Shown one piece after another: positions 1 to 5,535 of a DNA stretch of 6,460 nucleotides. The stretch is from Thiobacillus sp. (GTDB taxonomy: Bacteria > Pseudomonadota > Gammaproteobacteria > Burkholderiales > Thiobacillaceae), in NCBI GenBank assembly GCA_020216925.1, contig JAIWOL010000182.1, positions 1 to 6,460 of the forward strand, read 5' to 3'. The position numbers were made by a program, and so were the translations under genes. The first letter of the stretch is position 1. Each line of letters opens with the position of its first letter. The notes beneath the pieces were generated by a model. That model was not told the DNA's origin and did not search any database. It saw nothing but the letters and a program-made list of their open reading frames with translations.

Positions 1-97
1 GGCGATCGCGCGCAGACCGTCGAGCAGCGCGGGAGGCGGCACGCACGCGCGCCGGGGGACACGCGGAATGGCGCGCAGGCGGCGCAGCGCCGCGCGC
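1..97. repeat. Direct repeat copy B (97 bp, partner at 241-337)
   Basis: Bases 1-97 match 241-337 at 94 of 97 positions, with a period of exactly 240 bp (80 codons), so both copies are read in the same frame of the CHAD gene. The three differences (positions 57, 65 and 92) are all G here against A in the other copy. In protein they are S270/P350, L267/P347 and V258/A338. The right boundary is sharp: similarity stops after base 97. The left boundary is cut by the window edge, so the repeat may be longer. Confidence 0.93.
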
Positions 98-1104
98 ATG
101 GCATCGCGCACGGCGGTCCGATGCGCTTGCAGCCGCGCGGTCTCGGCTGCGCCCGCCGGGGCATCGTCAAAGTGCTGCATGATGGCGGGCCAGGTTTCGC
201 CACACAGCACATCCCAGTCGCGCGTCGGCCCCAGCGCGGCGGCGATCGCGCGCAGACCGTCGAGCAGCGCGGGAGGCGGCACGCACGCGCGCCGGGAGAC
301 ACGCAGAATGGCGCGCAGGCGGCGCAGCGCCACGCGCGCCTGATGCACGAATTCGATGTCGTCCGACGCCAGCACTCCGGGCAGATTGGCCTGGAAGTGC
401 GCCAGCGCATCGCGGCAGATTGCTCCGAACGCGTCTTCCATGCTCTGGCCGGGATCGAGCGCCAGCGCCCCGCTCCGCACCGGCGCGGGGGCGCCGCCAT
501 GCGCCAGGCGCACGCCACGCGCCGCCTTGCTCTCGTCGTTGGGCACACAGCCGAACGCGGCAGCCCAGGTGCGCGCCAGCTCGAACAGCGCATCCGGCTG
601 ACCCTGCTTGAGTTCGAGTTCGAGTTCGCAAAGCGGGGCCCGGCGCGGCCCGGCCCGCACCTCGCCGCGATCCAGCGCCACTTCGATCTGCGCGCCGCCG
701 CGCCCGGCCAGCAGCCAGGCGGTGCGTGCAAAACGGGTTTCGAACACCGGCACCAGCCGCGCACGCAGGGATGCCGGCACATGGGCCAGCGCCTCGTCCG
801 GAAAGCGCGACCAGTCGGGCTCGCCGCGCGCCACCGGCATTTCGTACTCGGTGCGCTGCGACAGGCCACCCAGTCGTTCGCCCTCGGTCTTGAGCGTCTG
901 CACCCAGCGCCGGCCCGCGCGGCGCACCCGCAAGGCAACGCCGGCCCGGCTCAAGTCGAAATCGGGGGTATCGAAATAGCGCGTGTGCAACGTCTGGCAG
1001 ACAGGCTGTGTCCGGCGCCGCGCCATGCGAGCAAGGAATGCGGCCGCCTCGCCCGGGGGCAGCGCCAGCTTGAGTTCGATCTCCCGAGGGGGTTGTTTTG
1101 TCAT
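1..1104 (-). CDS. CYTH-CHAD protein, probable inorganic triphosphatase (3' end outside window)
   Basis: The reading frame is open from ATG at 1104-1102 to base 1, giving 368 residues; the C-terminus is off-window. Residues 8-12 (E-I-E-L-K) are the ExExK signature of CYTH tunnel phosphatases. Further CYTH strands follow: YFDTPD (43-48), LRVRR (59-63), QTLKTEGE (69-76), ELELELK (160-166) and ESKAARG (191-197). A CHAD helical domain begins near residue 222, with the conserved HQARVALRRLR helix at 254-264 and LGPTRDWDVL at 291-300. The layout matches the E. coli YgiF type (about 430 aa), known to hydrolyse triphosphate; CHAD domains bind polyphosphate. Divergent pairing with ppk supports a polyphosphate-linked role, most likely cytoplasmic. 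No other start is possible: an in-frame stop lies at 1131-1129 with no ATG, GTG or TTG between. Ribosome-binding sequence is weak. Residues 257-288 recur almost unchanged at 337-368, where a normal CHAD would continue differently. Confidence 0.9.
   Translation of the reverse strand, partial: MTKQPPREIELKLALPPGEAAAFLARMARRRTQPVCQTLHTRYFDTPDFDLSRAGVALRVRRAGRRWVQTLKTEGERLGGLSQRTEYEMPVARGEPDWSRFPDEALAHVPASLRARLVPVFETRFARTAWLLAGRGGAQIEVALDRGEVRAGPRRAPLCELELELKQGQPDALFELARTWAAAFGCVPNDESKAARGVRLAHGGAPAPVRSGALALDPGQSMEDAFGAICRDALAHFQANLPGVLASDDIEFVHQARVALRRLRAILRVSRRACVPPPALLDGLRAIAAALGPTRDWDVLCGETWPAIMQHFDDAPAGAAETARLQAHRTAVRDAMRAALRRLRAIPRVPRRACVPPPALLDGLRAIA
241..337. repeat. Direct repeat copy A (97 bp, partner at 1-97)
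   Basis: This copy encodes residues 257-288 of the CYTH-CHAD protein, the first conserved CHAD helix and the following loop, and looks like the ancestral position because it sits where CHAD family members carry HQxRVALRRLR. The 143 bp between the copies (98-240) would be the rest of a 240-bp tandem duplication unit. Whether that unit repeats again cannot be seen, since it would lie left of base 1. Confidence 0.93.
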
Positions 1105-1115
1105 TTTTCTGTCAC
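1098..1115 (+). promoter_or_regulatory. Putative Pho box (PhoB binding site) upstream of ppk
   Basis: Two 7-mers, TTGTCAT (1098-1104) and CTGTCAC (1109-1115), are separated by TTTT, giving the 11-bp repeat spacing of PhoB sites. They match the CTGTCAT / CTGTCA(C/T) half-sites at 13 of 14 positions. The linker is TTTT rather than the usual A/T mix. The site faces ppk and ends 54 bp before its start. It also covers the CYTH-CHAD start codon (1102-1104), so PhoB bound here could affect both genes. No strong -10 follows: TAGGAT (1117-1122) and AATAAC (1135-1140) are the best weak candidates. Induction of ppk under phosphate limitation is known in other proteobacteria; here it is an inference. Confidence 0.65.
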
Positions 1116-1140
1116 ATAGGATGCGGTTTCACGGAATAAC

Positions 1141-1173
1141 ATGAGTGTTCTCAAGAACGATAGCAGACCATGA
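1141..1173 (+). other. Possible 10-codon leader ORF overlapping the ppk start
   Basis: ATG at 1141 opens a frame of ten codons (M-S-V-L-K-N-D-S-R-P) ending in TGA at 1171-1173, so its stop overlaps the ppk ATG as ATGA. A GGA element at 1133-1135 lies upstream, whereas ppk itself has no clear Shine-Dalgarno sequence. A coupled leader peptide is possible, but a frame this short can easily arise by chance. If transcription starts downstream of 1141 it is not even transcribed whole. Confidence 0.15.
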
Positions 1174-3239
1174 GCCTTCCCAACCCCGATACCCTCATCA
1201 ATCGCGAACTCGGCATTCTGGCATTTCAGAAACGCGTGCTCGCGCAGGCCGAAGACACCGAGATGCCGCTGCTGGAACGCCTGAAGTTTCTCTGCATCGT
1301 GTCATCCAACATGGACGAGTTCTTCGAGGTGCGTGTGGCCGGCCTGCTCGAACAGATACGCGCGCAGGCCACCCAGCGCTCGGCCGACGGCCTCACCCCC
1401 CGCCAGCAATATCGCGCCGTTTCCGACGCCGCGCATGCACTGGTGGCGCGGCAGTACGAGGTGCTCAATGACGAAGTCATTCCGGCGCTGGCCGAGCGCG
1501 GCATCCACTTTCTGCGCCGCACCCACTGGAACGAAACGCAGGCGGCATGGATTCGCGACTATTTCCACCGCGAACTGATGCCGGTGCTGACGCCGGTGGG
1601 GCTCGATCCTTCGCATCCCTTCCCGCGCGTGCTGAACAAGAGCCTCAACTTTGCCGTGGAACTGTCGGGCCGCGATGCCTTCGGCCGTTCGTCCGGCGCA
1701 GCCGTGGTGCAGGCGCCGCGCGCGCTGCCACGCGTGATCCGCATGCCGGAAGAGTTTGCCGGGGTGGAATACGGTTTCGTCTTCCTGTCGTCGATTCTGC
1801 ATGCTCACGTCGGCGAACTGTTCGCCGGCATGACGGTGGAAGGCTGCTACCAGTTCCGCGTCACCCGCAACTCGGATCTCTTCGTCGACGAGGAAGAAAA
1901 CAAGAACCTGCGCGAAACACTCGCCGGCGAACTGCCGCAACGGCATTTCGGCGCCGCCGTCCGGCTGGAAGTGGCGGACAACTGCTCCGAGTCGATGGCC
2001 AACTTCCTGCTGGAGCAGTTCGAGCTCGACCGCGACGCGCTCTACCAGGTGCACGGGCCGGTGAACCTGGTGCGACTGATGCAGGTGCCCGACTGGGTCG
2101 ACCGCCCCGAACTCAAGTTCACCCCTTTCATTCCCGCCCTGCCCGGCCGTCTGGCCAAGAAGGAAAACATCTTCGAGCAAATCGGCAAGGGCGACATCCT
2201 GCTGCATCACCCCTTCGAATCCTTCCAGCCGGTGATCGACTTCATCGAAGAGGCCGCGGCCGACCCCAATGTGGTCGCCATCCGCCAGACCGTCTACCGC
2301 ACCGGCACCGACTCCAAGCTGATGCAGGCGCTGATCAGAGCCGCCCAGTCGGGCAAGGAAGTCACCGTGGTGGTCGAACTGCTGGCGCGCTTCGACGAGG
2401 ATACCAACATCAACTGGGCGCAACGCCTGGAACAGGTGGGGGCGCACGTCGTCTACGGCGTCGTCGGACACAAAACACACGCCAAGCTCGCGCTCGTCAT
2501 CCGCCGCGAGGACGGCGTGCTGAAACGCTACGCCCACCTGGGCACCGGCAACTACCATGCCCGCACCGCCCGGCTTTACACCGACTTCGGCCTGCTCACC
2601 AGCCACGAGGAACTCACGCAGGACGTGAACCAGCTCTTCACCCAGATCACCGGGCTGGGCAAGGCCGGCAAGATGCGCCGGCTGTGGCAGTCGCCCTTCA
2701 CCCTGCACGGCGAGATCATCGCCGCCATCGAGCACGAAGCCGACAACGCCCGTGCCGGCAAACCCGCCGCCATCGTCGCCAAGATGAACGCGCTGCTCGA
2801 ACCCCACGTCATCGCCGCGCTCTACGCCGCCAGTCAGGCCGGCGTGAAGATCGACCTCATCGTGCGCGGCGTGTGCGCACTCAAACCCGGTATCGCAGGA
2901 CTGTCCGACAACATCCGCGTGCGTTCCGTGGTTGGCCGCTTTCTCGAACACTCGCGCATTTTCTATTTCAAGAATGTGGACAACGAGGAGCTGGTCTACC
3001 TGTCGTCCGCCGACTGGATGGACCGCAACTTTTTCCGCCGCATCGAAACCTGCTTCCCCATCCTCAACCCCAAGCTGAAAAAGCGCGTCATCGCCGAGGG
3101 ACTCAAACCCTATCTGCGCGACAACGTGCAGGCCTGGGAAATGCAGTCCGACGGCAGCTTCCGCCGCAAGGCCGGCCGACGTGCCCAGCCGTATTGCGCC
3201 CAATCCGAATTGCTCGCTCTCTACAACCGGCAGAAATAA
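1170..3239 (+). CDS. ppk: Polyphosphate kinase 1
   Basis: Full-length 689-residue PPK1, the usual family size. It reversibly transfers the terminal phosphate of ATP to inorganic polyphosphate. The N-terminal motif NREL (11-14) and CIVSSNMDEFFEVRVAGL (42-59) are PPK1 landmarks. The two histidines of the active site are visible: H437 in KTHAK (435-439), the residue autophosphorylated in E. coli PPK, and H594 in EHSRIFYF. Arginines R377 (VYRTGT) and R407 (ARFDE) fit the magnesium/phosphate-binding arginines of the family, and YAHLGTGNYH (454-463) is intact. The phospholipase D-like catalytic half ends with SSADWMDRNFFRRIE. ATG at 1170 is chosen because NREL then falls near residue 11, as expected; its ribosome-binding sequence is poor. 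It is divergent from a CYTH-CHAD gene and preceded by a putative Pho box, so phosphate-starvation control is likely. No damage is seen. Confidence 0.97.
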   Translation: MSLPNPDTLINRELGILAFQKRVLAQAEDTEMPLLERLKFLCIVSSNMDEFFEVRVAGLLEQIRAQATQRSADGLTPRQQYRAVSDAAHALVARQYEVLNDEVIPALAERGIHFLRRTHWNETQAAWIRDYFHRELMPVLTPVGLDPSHPFPRVLNKSLNFAVELSGRDAFGRSSGAAVVQAPRALPRVIRMPEEFAGVEYGFVFLSSILHAHVGELFAGMTVEGCYQFRVTRNSDLFVDEEENKNLRETLAGELPQRHFGAAVRLEVADNCSESMANFLLEQFELDRDALYQVHGPVNLVRLMQVPDWVDRPELKFTPFIPALPGRLAKKENIFEQIGKGDILLHHPFESFQPVIDFIEEAAADPNVVAIRQTVYRTGTDSKLMQALIRAAQSGKEVTVVVELLARFDEDTNINWAQRLEQVGAHVVYGVVGHKTHAKLALVIRREDGVLKRYAHLGTGNYHARTARLYTDFGLLTSHEELTQDVNQLFTQITGLGKAGKMRRLWQSPFTLHGEIIAAIEHEADNARAGKPAAIVAKMNALLEPHVIAALYAASQAGVKIDLIVRGVCALKPGIAGLSDNIRVRSVVGRFLEHSRIFYFKNVDNEELVYLSSADWMDRNFFRRIETCFPILNPKLKKRVIAEGLKPYLRDNVQAWEMQSDGSFRRKAGRRAQPYCAQSELLALYNRQK

Positions 3240-3297
3240 ATCCGGCCGCGGGAGCGCCCTTGCCCTTGGCCGTTCCCACGCTCCTCATCCTGTATGG

Positions 3298-3315
3298 CGC
3301 GCCCGGAGAGGCGCG
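3298..3315 (+). terminator. Weak candidate terminator hairpin after ppk
   Basis: CGCGCC (3298-3303) and GGCGCG (3310-3315) form a perfect 6-bp GC stem with a 6-nt loop, followed by GGGTTTGT. The T run is only three bases, so this is at best a poor intrinsic terminator. An alternative, longer pairing GGCGCGC (3296-3302) with GCGCGCC (3327-3333) is followed by GATTTCATTT. It lies 59 bp after the ppk stop. Confidence 0.25.
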
Positions 3316-3368
3316 GGGTTTGTCACGCGCGCCGATTTCATTTACAATAAAATTGTTTTGAACAAAAA

Positions 3369-3389
3369 ATAATTGCCACAAGCAATTAT
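3369..3389. promoter_or_regulatory. Perfect 8-bp-arm palindrome, possible operator
   Basis: ATAATTGC (3369-3376), loop CACAA, GCAATTAT (3382-3389) is a perfect inverted repeat inside the AT-rich island. It overlaps the candidate promoter elements of the downstream operon (TTGCCA at 3373, TATAAA at 3387), which is the position expected of a dimeric regulator's operator. It is flanked by A-rich sequence on both sides, so on the minus strand it could act as a weak terminator-like hairpin followed by T residues. No specific regulator family is recognised. Confidence 0.35.
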
Positions 3390-3402
3390 AAAAAACCATA
3401 AA
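3373..3402 (+). promoter_or_regulatory. Candidate promoter for the gpsA-ggpP-ggpS operon
   Basis: TTGCCA (3373-3378, five of six to the sigma-70 -35) is followed after 18 bp by CATAAA (3397-3402, four of six to the -10). A TATAAA at 3387-3392 is an alternative -10 but lacks a -35 at normal distance, which would suit an activator-dependent or stress-sigma promoter. Either choice leaves an untranslated leader of about 160 nt before ATG 3570. In an AT-rich stretch such matches arise by chance, so this is a suggestion only. Confidence 0.3.
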
Positions 3403-3559
3403 AATCAATTTGTTGTGACCTTGTAAGTAATCGAGGCACGGGGTAAGGGTCACCTGAATCCCATCTGCACTGTGGCCCAGGCACTGAATTCACGGTCCGT
3501 CACGCTTACGGTCGGCCCGCCTGTCATGGCCAAGCCCGGGCATCAAAGTCAATGCCGCC

Positions 3560-3565
3560 AGGAGA
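3560..3565 (+). promoter_or_regulatory. Ribosome-binding site that decides the gpsA-like start
   Basis: AGGAGA ends four bases before ATG 3570. The longer in-frame start, ATG 3552, has no purine-rich sequence upstream and would add only six residues (MPPGDP). The Shine-Dalgarno match therefore favours 3570. Confidence 0.75.
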
Positions 3566-3569
3566 TCCG

Positions 3570-4763
3570 ATGTTCGAACCTGCCGATCCGTCTCAGCTAC
3601 CCGTCGCCCGCCCACTGGTCTGTGTTTCCCAGCTGCTGGCCCGTGCCGCCGTGCTAGGTGCCGGGGCCTGGGGTACGGCACTGGCCACCGCGCTCCAGCG
3701 CGCCGGCGTTTCTACCAAACTATGGGCCCGGCGCCCCGACCGTGCTCGCCATCTCATTGCCACCCGCCGCACCGACGTGCTACCCGGCATTGTTCTGCCA
3801 GCTGATTTGCGCGTCTCACATGATCTGGCTGCAACGGTGGAAGACGCCCAATTGGTACTCTTTGCCGTGCCGGCTTCAGCCACGCGCGAACTTGCCCGCC
3901 GGGTAACCGGCCTGCTGGCGCCACACACCTTAGTGCTGTCTGCCAGCAAGGGATTCGAGCCCGAATCCGGTGACTTCATGACGGAGGTGCTCGACGGCAT
4001 GCTGGGACGCTCGGTTTACACCGGCGTGCTGAGCGGACCAAGCTTTGCCCTCGGCGTCGCCCGGGGTGAACCCACGCTCCTGACGCTGGCAATATCGGCT
4101 CTAGACCCGGTTCACCCGAAACGCCGTCTCGTCCAGCGCCAGGCCGACGCCCTGGCGCGTGCGCTGGCCCGCGCCAACCTGCGTGTGGAATCCACTCCGG
4201 ACGTGGTCGGTGCCCAGGTCGGTGGCGCGCTCAAAAAACAGATCGCAATAGCCTGCGGCATGGCCACGGCGCTCGGGCTGGGAGAAAACGCGCGCGCTGG
4301 CATTCTCAGCCGGGGACTGGACGACATGCGTCGCCTGACCGTGGCCTTGGGTGGGCGGGTCGAGACCCTGCTCGGCAGCTGTGGTGTGGGCGACCTCTTT
4401 CTCACCGCCGCCTCGCCACATTCGCGCAACACGCGCCTGGGCATGCGTCTCGGCGGGGGCTTATCTGGATTCGACAGCAAACAGGGCGAACTTGCCGAGG
4501 GAGCACACAGCGCACGTACTGTCGCGCACATTGAGAACAGGCTCGGCATCCGGCTCGACCTCGCGGCAGCACTGCGCGACGTACTGGATGGTGTCCGCAC
4601 ACCTGCCGAGGCACTGGCCGTCCTGTTAGAACCGCATACGCACGCCCAGCCCTGTCCTCGACTACAAACTTCGCCCGACCTGCCTGCCTTGCTGCGCCCG
4701 CTTGACCTGACTCGAAGAGCCCGCAGCTTACACGGCTGCGGCACCGAGCCTGGCCATGTCTGA
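3570..4763 (+). CDS. gpsA: Divergent NAD(P)-dependent glycerol-3-phosphate dehydrogenase (GpsA-like)
   Basis: Predicted to interconvert dihydroxyacetone phosphate and glycerol-3-phosphate in the cytoplasm, here probably to supply the acceptor for GgpS. The Rossmann motif is GAGAWGTAL (30-38). SASKGFE (124-130, substrate lysine K127), VLSGPSFA (153-160), VGGALKK (217-223, catalytic lysine K222), GVGDLFLT (272-279) and SRN (285-287) follow in GpsA order. At 397 residues it exceeds the usual 330-340: about 20 extra residues precede the Rossmann strand and about 40 follow the last recognisable helix (LLEPH, 352-356). At 223 a lysine stands where GpsA and animal GPD1 have a substrate-contacting asparagine after the catalytic lysine. 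It uses TTA and CTA leucine codons that I do not see in ppk. Its end overlaps the next gene by 8 bp. This is more likely a pathway-dedicated paralogue than the housekeeping phospholipid enzyme; an altered substrate is possible. Confidence 0.85.
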   Translation: MFEPADPSQLPVARPLVCVSQLLARAAVLGAGAWGTALATALQRAGVSTKLWARRPDRARHLIATRRTDVLPGIVLPADLRVSHDLAATVEDAQLVLFAVPASATRELARRVTGLLAPHTLVLSASKGFEPESGDFMTEVLDGMLGRSVYTGVLSGPSFALGVARGEPTLLTLAISALDPVHPKRRLVQRQADALARALARANLRVESTPDVVGAQVGGALKKQIAIACGMATALGLGENARAGILSRGLDDMRRLTVALGGRVETLLGSCGVGDLFLTAASPHSRNTRLGMRLGGGLSGFDSKQGELAEGAHSARTVAHIENRLGIRLDLAAALRDVLDGVRTPAEALAVLLEPHTHAQPCPRLQTSPDLPALLRPLDLTRRARSLHGCGTEPGHV

Positions 4764-5535
4764 ATCGCGACGCACTATCCTCGCCACCGATCTAGACGGC
4801 ACCTTTCTCGGCGGCAGCGACGCGCAGCGAACCGCGCTTTACGACTGGATCGCCGCACACCGCAAGGCGATCACACTTGTATTTGTCAGCGGGCGAGGGT
4901 TGGATTTTATGCAATCACTGCTTGAAACCCTGCCGGTAAGGCCAGACCATCTCATCGGCAATGTCGGCACCAGCGTGGCGGCAGGACCGCATTTCGGGCC
5001 CATCGCTGCGCTCGAACGCTGGCTCGATGCGAACTGGCCTTTCGACGCCGACGCACGCATCGACTCGGTCATGTGCCGGCACCCTGGCTTGCGCGAACAG
5101 TCTGGTGTGGGGGGACGTCGCCGTTCCTATTATTTCGACGACGTGGCCGACGCGGTAGCCGCTCGCAGCGAGATCGAGGCCTTGGGTTTCGATGCGCTGA
5201 TCTCCGACAACCTGTATTTCGACATACTGCCTCGCGGCGTGCAGAAAGGGCCGACGCTCCTGCGCACGCTCGACGCGCTGGGTCTGCCCAGATCGCGCAC
5301 TCTGGTTGCGGGCGACACACTGAACGATCTGTCGATGTTCGACACCCGGCTCGCCGGCGTCGCCGTCGGCAACCGCGAGCCGGGGCTCGATGCGGCTATC
5401 CGCGAGCACGCCAACGTTTATCGCAGCCCCCTTCCTGGTGCGGCCGGCGTGCTCGACGCCCTCGTAAAATTCCACGAAAGGGAAGACTTCCATGGCGTCA
5501 TCGCTGGTTATCGTCTATCACCGACAGCCCTATGA
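4756..5535 (+). CDS. HAD-family sugar phosphatase, probable glucosylglycerol-phosphate phosphatase
   Basis: A 259-residue HAD hydrolase with all four motifs: D12-L-D14-G-T (nucleophile and acid/base aspartates), S45-G-R, K164 (GVQKGPTLL) and G186-D-T-L-N-D191 (magnesium binding). The HLIGNVGTSV segment (65-74) and the cap between motifs II and III resemble the sucrose-phosphate phosphatase (S6PP) group. Lying directly before ggpS, it most plausibly removes phosphate from glucosylglycerol-3-phosphate. Several proteobacteria carry such a HAD domain fused to the N-terminus of GgpS (GgpPS); here the two are separate overlapping genes. Cyanobacterial GgpP is a different-looking protein, so the symbol is withheld. 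ATG 4756 sits inside the end of the gpsA-like gene (8-bp overlap) with little Shine-Dalgarno, suggesting coupled translation. The last 44 nt overlap ggpS. Specificity for another sugar phosphate cannot be excluded. Confidence 0.82.
   Translation: MSESRRTILATDLDGTFLGGSDAQRTALYDWIAAHRKAITLVFVSGRGLDFMQSLLETLPVRPDHLIGNVGTSVAAGPHFGPIAALERWLDANWPFDADARIDSVMCRHPGLREQSGVGGRRRSYYFDDVADAVAARSEIEALGFDALISDNLYFDILPRGVQKGPTLLRTLDALGLPRSRTLVAGDTLNDLSMFDTRLAGVAVGNREPGLDAAIREHANVYRSPLPGAAGVLDALVKFHEREDFHGVIAGYRLSPTAL
5479..5483 (+). promoter_or_regulatory. Ribosome-binding site for ggpS inside the phosphatase gene
   Basis: AGGGA lies 8 nt before ATG 5492, within the last codons of the upstream phosphatase. 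This supports the 5492 start and hence the 44-nt overlap. The N-terminus it gives (MASSLVIVYHRQPY) aligns with the beginning of known GgpS proteins as I recall them. Confidence 0.65.

Larger units (their letters stand above)
3240..3569. other. Intergenic region with AT-rich island between ppk and the gpsA operon
   Basis: No gene is supported in these 330 bp; short frames here lack family signatures. The first 95 bp are GC-rich and contain possible hairpins (6-bp arms 3251-3256 / 3279-3284; another at 3298-3315) but no run of T that would make a firm terminator. From about 3336 to 3430 the base composition turns strongly AT-rich, unlike everything else in the window, and includes three short palindromes: ACAAT-AAA-ATTGT (3344-3356), TTGTT-TTG-AACAA (3353-3365) and the 8-bp-arm one at 3369-3389. 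The remaining 3431-3569 is a probable untranslated leader with a 6-bp inverted repeat GTGACC / GGTCAC (3415-3420, 3448-3453). The AT island is the natural place for the promoter of the downstream operon. Confidence 0.7.

Noticed and set aside
610..627. Triple GAGTTC hexamer repeat
   Set aside because: It encodes the ELELEL strand that is a normal CYTH motif, so it reflects protein sequence rather than a DNA repeat element.
121..1119. 332-codon open frame on + across the CYTH-CHAD gene
   Set aside because: The minus strand carries clear CYTH and CHAD motifs throughout; the + frame shows none and is a shadow.
1302..3203. 633-codon open frame antisense to ppk
   Set aside because: It mirrors ppk over nearly its whole length, has no recognisable family and a composition typical of the complement of GC-rich codons. 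ppk is certain on the other strand.
1547..3361. 604-codon open frame in another + frame of ppk
   Set aside because: Its translation is rich in Arg, Pro and Ala without any motif, as expected for an out-of-frame reading of high-GC coding DNA.
3472..3657. 61-codon open frame spanning the leader and start of the gpsA-like gene
   Set aside because: No ribosome-binding site, no recognisable domain, and it runs into the gpsA-like gene in another frame.
4112..4744. 210-codon minus-strand frame opposite the gpsA-like gene
   Set aside because: Serine/arginine-rich without motifs and wholly inside a well-supported gene.
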